A stretch of 64,000 nucleotides of DNA, taken from positions 62,001-126,000 of the forward strand of contig CAWCVR010000002.1 in assembly GCA_963799105.1 (NCBI GenBank), in the 5' to 3' direction. This document shows positions 58,669 to 64,000 of this stretch, in pieces. The position numbers and the translations under genes are program-made. Every line of letters begins with the position of its first letter. Position 1 is the stretch's first letter. This DNA comes from CAWCVR01 sp963799105 (lineage in GTDB: Bacteria; Acidobacteriota; Terriglobia; Bryobacterales; Bryobacteraceae). Below the pieces are notes generated by a model. The model had not been told where the DNA came from. It saw only the letters and a program-made list of their open reading frames with translations, and made no database searches.

Positions 58669-59265
58669 ATGATGCCCGAAACCGAGTCCATCCTGGAGTT
58701 GTTCCGCTCCACAGGCGCCTACCTGAAGGGGCACTTCCGTCTCACCAGCGGTTTGCACAGTTCCGAGTACTTGCAGAGCGCGCTGGTGCTGCAGCACCCT
58801 GGGGCCGCGGAGAAACTGGGCCACCTGCTGGCGGAACGGTTGCGTACCATTGCGGACAAACCGGTGGCGTTCGTGGTGTCGCCGGCGATCGGGGGGCTGA
58901 TTATCGGGTACGAAGTGGCCCGCTCCCTGGGAGTGCGCTTCATCTTCACCGAGCGCGACACGGTCACCGGCAAAATGGTGCTCCGCCGCGGGTTCGCCGT
59001 CGCGCCCGGTGAGACCGGCGTGCTGGTGGAGGACGTCATCACCACCGGCGGCAGCACGCGGGAGGTGGTCGAACTGCTGGGCGCGGCCGGAGCCAAAGTC
59101 CTGGCGGCCGGTTGCATCATCGACCGCAGCGGCGGCCGTGCCGACGCCGGGGCGCCGCGGGTGGCGCTTGAAACCATGCAGGTGGCCGCCCATTTTCCCG
59201 AGCAGTGTCCGTTGTGCGCGGCCGGAGTCCCGGTGGTGAAACCGGGATCGCGGCCGGCGGTCTGA
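58669..59265 (+). CDS. pyrE: Orotate phosphoribosyltransferase
   Basis: 198 residues converting orotate and PRPP to OMP in pyrimidine synthesis. The substrate loop LTSGLHSSEYLQSALVL, FTERDT, and the PRPP-binding motif LVEDVITTGGST (residues 119-130) are all present. Two consecutive ATG codons (58669, 58672) are possible starts. The C-terminal CPLCAAG is seen in a subset of PyrE. The TGA overlaps the truA ATG by one base (TGATG), coupling pyrimidine synthesis to tRNA modification in one transcript. Confidence 0.95.
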   Translation: MMPETESILELFRSTGAYLKGHFRLTSGLHSSEYLQSALVLQHPGAAEKLGHLLAERLRTIADKPVAFVVSPAIGGLIIGYEVARSLGVRFIFTERDTVTGKMVLRRGFAVAPGETGVLVEDVITTGGSTREVVELLGAAGAKVLAAGCIIDRSGGRADAGAPRVALETMQVAAHFPEQCPLCAAGVPVVKPGSRPAV

Positions 59266-60047
59266 TGCGGCGCATCCGCATCCACGTGGCCTACGACGGC
59301 GCCGGATTCCACGGCTGGCAGGTGCAGCCCGGCCTGCCGACCATTCAAGGGACGCTGGAAGAGATCGTCTCGGGGATTGAGGGCCGCACCGTGCACGTGG
59401 CGGGAAGCGGCCGCACCGATGCCGGCGTCCACGCGCTCTGCCAGGTGGCCGCCTTCAATATCGCAAACCCCATTCCCCCGCCGAACCTGCGGCGCGCCAT
59501 CAACCGCCTGCTGCCGCCGGCCATCCGAATTCTCTCCGCGGAGGAAGTGGACGCCGGGTTTCACCCGCGTTTCGACGCCACCGCGAAAACCTACGAGTAC
59601 CGCATCCTGCGCGGCGAAGTCTGCCCGCCGTTCGAGTGGCCCTACGTCCATCACTACCCGTACCCGCTGGACGAGGAACGCATGGCCGCCCTGGCCGGCG
59701 CGTTCGTGGGCGAGCACGATTTCACCGCCTTCGCCGCCGCCGACGACCGCGACCAGGAGGGAAAGTCCAAGGTGCGGACCATCTTCTCATCGGTTCTGGA
59801 GCGCGCGGAAGGACGCCTGACGTACCGCGTGCGCGGCAGCGGATTCCTGAAGCACATGGTGCGGAACATCGCCGGCACCCTGCTCGATGCCGGGCGGGGA
59901 CGTTTGCCCGCGGTGGACGCCATCCCGCCACAGTGCGGCCCCACGGCTCCCGCCAAGGGACTCTTCCTGATCGGCGTGGAGTATGCTTGTGGGGCGGACC
60001 CCCTGGTCCGCAGCCGGCCCCCCGGCCGGCCTCTTGCGAGCTGGTAG
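59265..60047 (+). CDS. truA: tRNA pseudouridine(38-40) synthase with repeat-derived tail
   Basis: 260 residues. TruA converts U38-U40 in tRNA anticodon arms to pseudouridine. Motifs: VAYDGAGFHGWQVQPG, GSGRTDAGVHA with catalytic Asp52, FHPRFDATAKTYEYRI, FTAFAAADD, GSGFLKHMVRNI. The family's normal end is near KGLFLIGVEY; the last ~19 residues (CGADPLVRSRPPGRPLASW) are encoded by a family A repeat starting at 59989, and the stop lies in the repeat's interior. Confidence 0.93.
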   Translation: MRRIRIHVAYDGAGFHGWQVQPGLPTIQGTLEEIVSGIEGRTVHVAGSGRTDAGVHALCQVAAFNIANPIPPPNLRRAINRLLPPAIRILSAEEVDAGFHPRFDATAKTYEYRILRGEVCPPFEWPYVHHYPYPLDEERMAALAGAFVGEHDFTAFAAADDRDQEGKSKVRTIFSSVLERAEGRLTYRVRGSGFLKHMVRNIAGTLLDAGRGRLPAVDAIPPQCGPTAPAKGLFLIGVEYACGADPLVRSRPPGRPLASW

Positions 60048-60089
60048 CGGGACGAGGGCGTCCCGCGCGGGCCCGGGGGTCCGCCCCGC
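59989..60089. repeat. Palindromic repeat, family A, copy 5
   Basis: 101 bp with termini GTGGGGCGGACC and GGTCCGCCCCGC, an internal GCCGGCCCCCCGGCCGGC hairpin and a GCGGGACGAGGGCGTCCCGC hairpin. It starts inside the truA reading frame. Confidence 0.88.
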
Positions 60090-60105
60090 GACTGAGAAAT
60101 GGCGC

Positions 60106-60846
60106 CTACCGCGCCGATTCTTCCGCCCGTAGCTTGATGGCGCGCAGCCACATGCGCCGGATGAGCGCGCTTCCGGGCTGAATCATCCGCCAATACGCCG
60201 CGAATCCACGCAAGGTCCGCGGGCCGGCCGCATAGACGCGGGTTTCCGTGGTGAGGGAACAGTGCGCCGCATCCACTTCCTGAATGCGGAAATTCATCGC
60301 AATCTTGACGAACGGGGCGGCATGGGGCTGCTTGAATTCCCCCGCCGTCCACAGCTTTCGCCCCCACCCGTCCCCGGCGCGGCCGAAGACGATCTCGCGG
60401 GAATCGTCCGCCAGCGGCAGGAAGGCCCCCGACAGGAAGGTATCGAGGATCGGCCGGCGCTCGGGCGGGTTGAGGATGCCGCCGGGGCTGGGTCTGCCAA
60501 ACCCTCGGATCCACGTGAGCGTTCTATAGAACGGGATCTCCTCCGGAGTCACCGCGCGGATCGCCTCGTAGACCCGCTGGCGGGGTGCGTCGATGCGAAC
60601 GCTATGAAACTCGCTGAACTGGTAAGCGGGCGCGAACTCGTCCAGGAGGGTGCGGGGGTCCGCCACGCGCGTTTCGGTGACCGGGAGCCAGACGCCAGCC
60701 ACGAAGGCCAGGAAGCCGAGGCCCACGACGAGAAGGCCTTTTCCGCGGCTCCGAATGCCCAGGAACCGGAGCGGATGCAGGAGGGAGACCGCGCCGGCCG
60801 CCGCGCCAATCAGGCCGAGGTAGATGAGAAAACCGCCGAATAGCAT
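60106..60846 (-). CDS. Membrane protein with SRPBCC-like domain
   Basis: 246 residues. Two N-terminal membrane helices (about 3-25 and 36-55) precede a soluble domain with the look of an SRPBCC/polyketide-cyclase-like fold: FHSVRIDAPRQRVYEAIRAV, FYRTLTWIRGFGRP, IVFGRAGDGWGRKLW, VKIAMNFRIQEVDAAHCSLT, ETRVYAAGPRTLRGFAAYWR. Ligand unknown. It stands alone on the minus strand between truA and the M16 gene. Confidence 0.65.
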   Translation of the reverse strand: MLFGGFLIYLGLIGAAAGAVSLLHPLRFLGIRSRGKGLLVVGLGFLAFVAGVWLPVTETRVADPRTLLDEFAPAYQFSEFHSVRIDAPRQRVYEAIRAVTPEEIPFYRTLTWIRGFGRPSPGGILNPPERRPILDTFLSGAFLPLADDSREIVFGRAGDGWGRKLWTAGEFKQPHAAPFVKIAMNFRIQEVDAAHCSLTTETRVYAAGPRTLRGFAAYWRMIQPGSALIRRMWLRAIKLRAEESAR

Positions 60847-60951
60847 CTCGGAACCTCGTCCCTCGGATTCTTCAATCCCCCCTCAGGAAACCCTCCCTCT
60901 GACTTCAGGGAGACGTGTGTTTTCCCTTGACAAGTCCTTATCTTGGATGTC

Positions 60952-60977
60952 CCCGGGGGGTCGGGTTACCCCCCGGG
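60952..60977. terminator. GC-rich hairpin downstream of the M16 gene
   Basis: CCCGGGGGGT (60952-60961) pairs with ACCCCCCGGG (60968-60977) across a 6-nt loop. It lies about 65 bp past the M16 stop codon and upstream of nothing on that strand. No T-run; a weak or Rho-assisted terminator is possible. Confidence 0.45.
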
Positions 60978-61042
60978 TTACCAAAGTGGCCCACGTCGCC
61001 GACCGGATGACCAAGGCCACCCTCAATATGCTGGCGTGATTT

Positions 61043-63781
61043 CTACTGGTACGAGCCGGCCTTCTTGAAATCGCCGGCCTTGACGATGACCAGCGCTGCG
61101 GGATCGATGCGGCGCCGGAACGCCTCGTTCACCTGCTCCGGAGTCACTGCGGCCACCTTGGCATCCAACTCCCCGCGCCACAGGAAAACGCGGTTGAATC
61201 GCTCGTCGATGGCGATCAGGCGGCTCACCGTCGCCTCTGCAGCCCGGCTCACCGATTCGTTCTCGAGCCACGACTTCTTGGCCGCCGCCACTTCTTCCGC
61301 CGTGAACCCGTCCTTCAGCGTGCGCGCCAGCTCGTCCTTGAAACTGGCCTCCACCTTGGGCGTATTCTGCGGAGCGCTGATGGCATAAACCGTGAAGGTC
61401 GCGCCGTCGTCGATCTGGGGCGCCGTGAAGCCGGAACCCACGCCGTAACTCAGGCCTTCCTTGTCGCGGATCCGTTTGAAAAGGTGGGAGCCGAGGGAAC
61501 CGCCGAAGATGTAGTTGGCGACGATCATGGCGGGATATTCCGGATCCATGTCGCTCATGCGCGTGGTCAGCCCCGCCTGCAGCAGCGCGTTCTGCTTGTC
61601 GGGCGTCTCGAACTTCTTGTCGGAGGCTTCCACTTTGTGATACACGGTCTGCACGCGCGTGTAGGGCTTGGGGCTCTTCCAATCGGCGAACAACTCGGCG
61701 ACGAGCTGTTTGGTCGCGGCGGGGTCGAACTGGCCGACTGCTATGAAGGCGCTGTTGGAGGCTCCGTAGAAATCGGCGTAGAACTGGCGCGCGGCCTCCA
61801 GCGTCACGTTCTTAGTGTCCTCCAGGCGCTCGTCGAAGGTGCCGACGTAGTTGACATGGCCGCGGGGATAGGGGTTGAGCTGCCGCTGCAACTCGATGGA
61901 GGCAATCGCGGTGGGTTCGCTCCGCATCTGCTCGATGGAGGCCAACTGCTGAGACTGCAATTGTGCGAATTCCTTCTCATCGAAGCCCGGCTGGCGGAGG
62001 ACTTCGGCGGCGAGGCGCAACGCGGCCGGAAGGTTGGCTTCGGTGGTCTCCAGGGCGAGGGTCGTGCCCGTAGGGCCGCCGCTCACGCTCCAGGTGGTCT
62101 TCAGCTTATCGAATGCCTCCTGAAGCTGCTGCCGCGACTTGGTCTTGGTGCCGCGGGCGAGCATGGTGGCGGCGGTTCTGGCGACGTATTCGCGGCCGAA
62201 GACCGCTTTCTCGTCCCCGAACTCCAGTTGGACCCGCGCCAACACCACGCCGCCGCGGGTCTTCTTCGGCAGCAGATCCACCCGCATGCCGCCCGGCAGC
62301 TTGGAGCGTTCGGTGCGGGCTTCGATATTGGCCGGGGAGGGATCGAACACTTCGCCGGCGGAAACGGCTGCGCCGCCCTTGTAATCCTTGAGCGCCACCG
62401 AGGCATCCGGCGCGGCGGGAATCTCGGCCCTGTCGGGAGTCTTGGTGGGAATGAATTCGCCGATCGTGCGGTTGGTGTCCTTCAGATAAGCTTTAGCCAC
62501 GCGCGCCACGTCCTGCGGGGTCACGCTACCAACGCGGTCGCGCACCAGGAACAGCAGGCGCCAGTCGCCGGCCGCGACGGATTCGCTGAGGTACAGTCCG
62601 ACCTGCTGCGAATTGGCTAGCAGCCGTTCGATCTGCTTGAAGAAGCGCGTCTTGGCCTGATCCACTTCCGCCTGGGTGGGGGGCTCCTGCAGAACCCCCG
62701 CGAGGGTCTTCAAAGTGATCTCGTGGGCCTCGTCGATGTTCTGCTCCGGCCGGAGCATCACCATCGCCATAAGGATGCCGGGGTCGTGCATCCACTGCTG
62801 GTTAGCGAACACGTTGACCGCCTTCTTGGTCTCGACCAGCGCCTTGTAGAGCCGGCCGGAAGGAGTATCGCCCAGCACGTCCGAGAGCACTTCGAGCGCG
62901 GGCAGGTCCGCGTCGGTGGTGGCGGGGGTGTGGTAGACCACCATGATGGCCTGGTTATCGCCCCTGCGGCGCAGGGTAACCGTGCGCTCGCCCTCCTGCG
63001 GCGGCTCCACGGAATAGGTTTTGGGAATGGCGGTCTGCGGCTTGGGAACGGCGCCCAATCCGGCGGCGATATCGGCCAGCGCCTTGGATTCGTCGAACTT
63101 GCCGGCCACCATGACCACCGCGTTATCGGGCCGGTAAAACTTGTGATAGAACGCGTCCAGCCTGTCGATGGGCACGTTCTCGATATCCGACCGGCTGCCG
63201 ATGGTCGGCCGGCCGTAGGGATGGAATGAGTAGGCCGCGCCGATGGTGCGCATTTCCAGAACGTTGATGGGAGAGTTGTCGCCCATTTCGAACTCGTTGC
63301 GCACCACCGTCATTTCCTTGTCGAGGAGTTCCTTTTCGATGCGCATGTTGGTCATGCGCTCGGCCTCGAGCCCGAGCGCCCAGGCCAGGTTCTCGTCGGA
63401 GGCGGTGACGATCTCGAAGTAATTGGTGCGGTCGTCGGAGGTGGTGCCGTTCCACTGGGCGCCGCGGTCGGTCATCTCCTTCTTGATGTCCTTGCCGCTC
63501 TTGGTGCGCAGGAACAGCATGTGCTCCATCAGGTGCGCCATTCCGGCTTCCCCGTTGCCTTCATGGCGCGAGCCCACCAGGTACGTGACATTCACCGTGA
63601 CCTTGGGTTGGGACATATCGGGAAACAGCAGAACCCGCAGGCCGTTGGGCCAGGCGTACTCGGTGATGCCCTCGACGGAGGTCACCTTCTGAACGCCTTG
63701 CGGCAGCGTCTGCGGAAACGCCGCCGGCGCGAGGAACAGGGCTATTACCAGGAAAATCCGAAAAGATCGACGCATATTCAC
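61043..63781 (-). CDS. Secreted M16-family zinc peptidase (two-domain)
   Basis: 912 residues with an N-terminal signal peptide (MNMRRSFRIF, hydrophobic stretch, AFPQ cleavage around 23-24). The first half is catalytic: HLMEH (His83-x-x-Glu86-His87) and a distal Glu in VVRNEFEMGDNSP. The second half repeats the fold without the HxxEH (FGREYVARTAATMLARG, SLGSHLFKRIRDKEGLSYGV) as expected for processing-peptidase/pitrilysin-like enzymes that clamp substrates. Likely degrades peptides in the periplasm. A GAGGTG site precedes the ATG. Confidence 0.93.
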   Translation of the reverse strand: MNMRRSFRIFLVIALFLAPAAFPQTLPQGVQKVTSVEGITEYAWPNGLRVLLFPDMSQPKVTVNVTYLVGSRHEGNGEAGMAHLMEHMLFLRTKSGKDIKKEMTDRGAQWNGTTSDDRTNYFEIVTASDENLAWALGLEAERMTNMRIEKELLDKEMTVVRNEFEMGDNSPINVLEMRTIGAAYSFHPYGRPTIGSRSDIENVPIDRLDAFYHKFYRPDNAVVMVAGKFDESKALADIAAGLGAVPKPQTAIPKTYSVEPPQEGERTVTLRRRGDNQAIMVVYHTPATTDADLPALEVLSDVLGDTPSGRLYKALVETKKAVNVFANQQWMHDPGILMAMVMLRPEQNIDEAHEITLKTLAGVLQEPPTQAEVDQAKTRFFKQIERLLANSQQVGLYLSESVAAGDWRLLFLVRDRVGSVTPQDVARVAKAYLKDTNRTIGEFIPTKTPDRAEIPAAPDASVALKDYKGGAAVSAGEVFDPSPANIEARTERSKLPGGMRVDLLPKKTRGGVVLARVQLEFGDEKAVFGREYVARTAATMLARGTKTKSRQQLQEAFDKLKTTWSVSGGPTGTTLALETTEANLPAALRLAAEVLRQPGFDEKEFAQLQSQQLASIEQMRSEPTAIASIELQRQLNPYPRGHVNYVGTFDERLEDTKNVTLEAARQFYADFYGASNSAFIAVGQFDPAATKQLVAELFADWKSPKPYTRVQTVYHKVEASDKKFETPDKQNALLQAGLTTRMSDMDPEYPAMIVANYIFGGSLGSHLFKRIRDKEGLSYGVGSGFTAPQIDDGATFTVYAISAPQNTPKVEASFKDELARTLKDGFTAEEVAAAKKSWLENESVSRAAEATVSRLIAIDERFNRVFLWRGELDAKVAAVTPEQVNEAFRRRIDPAALVIVKAGDFKKAGSYQ

Positions 63782-63868
63782 CTCAGAACTGAATTTGGCC
63801 CAATGCCGCGGGATTCCGAGCCGCGGCGCTCAAGGAAGCTTAGACGGAGTAGACCTTCAAAGGTACCA

Positions 63869-64000
63869 CTACTTTCCGATACAAAAAGTGGAAAAGATAC
63901 GGTTCAGGATGTCGTCCGCCGTGGTGGCGCCAGTAATCCCGTCGAGCGAGTGCAGCGCGGCGTAGAGATCCAGCAGCACCATCTCGCGCGGAATCGCCGC
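63869..64000 (-). CDS. mnmE: tRNA modification GTPase MnmE, C-terminal end
   Basis: The minus-strand frame from the window's right edge to the TAG at 63871-63869 gives 43 residues ending DGITGATTADDILNRIFSTF then CIGK. That is the hallmark C-terminus of MnmE (FCIGK with the catalytic Cys). The rest of the gene is outside the window. MnmE with MnmG modifies the wobble uridine of tRNAs. It lies upstream of the M16 gene on the same strand, about 90 bp away. Confidence 0.93.
   Translation of the reverse strand, partial: AAIPREMVLLDLYAALHSLDGITGATTADDILNRIFSTFCIGK

Overview
The window is a GC-rich bacterial chromosome segment. Gene content points to Acidobacteriota, probably a Solibacter/Bryobacter-type soil lineage: an ECF sigma factor paired with a Pro/Ala-rich anti-sigma protein, a kinase fused to an FGE-sulfatase domain beside tssM, secreted GH38 and M16 enzymes, and many palindromic intergenic repeats. 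The assignment is inferred from gene style; no rRNA marker is present.

Layout. 1-4.2 kb: end of a type VI secretion cluster (tssM and a Ser/Thr kinase with an FGE-sulfatase domain). 4.2-7.3 kb: toxin-antitoxin genes (brnTA; a duplicated DUF433 antitoxin with a DUF5615-type toxin) and small orphans. 7.5-13.3 kb: a tightly overlapping aromatic amino acid operon, trpC-trpF-trpB-trpA-chorismate mutase-DAHP synthase-tyrA, without trpEGD. 13.4-14.8 kb: a NYN/OST-HTH putative RNase. 14.8-19.9 kb: a probably acquired island holding a C5 methyltransferase, a DUF4928-like protein and Vsr (a restriction-modification operon), then a small lysis-type cassette ending in a GH24 lysozyme. 20-27 kb: murB, a VOC protein, trxA, glgA, ECF sigma/anti-sigma and a class II DAHP synthase. 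27.4-28.8 kb: two more toxin-antitoxin pairs. 28.8-37.6 kb: SSS symporter, a ClC-CBS-TPR fusion, a secreted alpha-mannosidase and a DUF4386 protein. 37.6-49.4 kb: a nine-gene leftward operon related to the E. coli xdh/yge/ygf purine-catabolism cluster (three-subunit molybdenum hydroxylase, ygeY, ygfK, ygeW, yqeA, ssnA, and a PLP lyase-like enzyme). 49.5-64 kb: SDR, a repeat-bearing exported protein, a PD-(D/E)XK-like protein, an aldo/keto reductase, an HD protein, a PfkB kinase, pyrE-truA, an M16 peptidase and the 3' end of mnmE.

Most notable. (1) At least two families of multi-hairpin palindromic repeats sit at gene 3' ends and supply stop codons or in-frame C-terminal tails (ssnA, ygfK, truA, the molybdenum hydroxylase, the SDR). 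(2) Both non-homologous DAHP synthases in the window are broken by a frameshift, and the type I enzyme also lacks its metal-binding Cys. (3) A 42-bp tandem repeat at the trpF/trpB junction lengthens TrpB and multiplies its possible GTG starts. (4) Many genes have a -10-like hexamer only 6-9 nt before the start codon, suggesting leaderless mRNAs. (5) The purine-type operon has a YgfK lacking its flavin/NAD(P) domain and a different PLP enzyme in place of YgeX.
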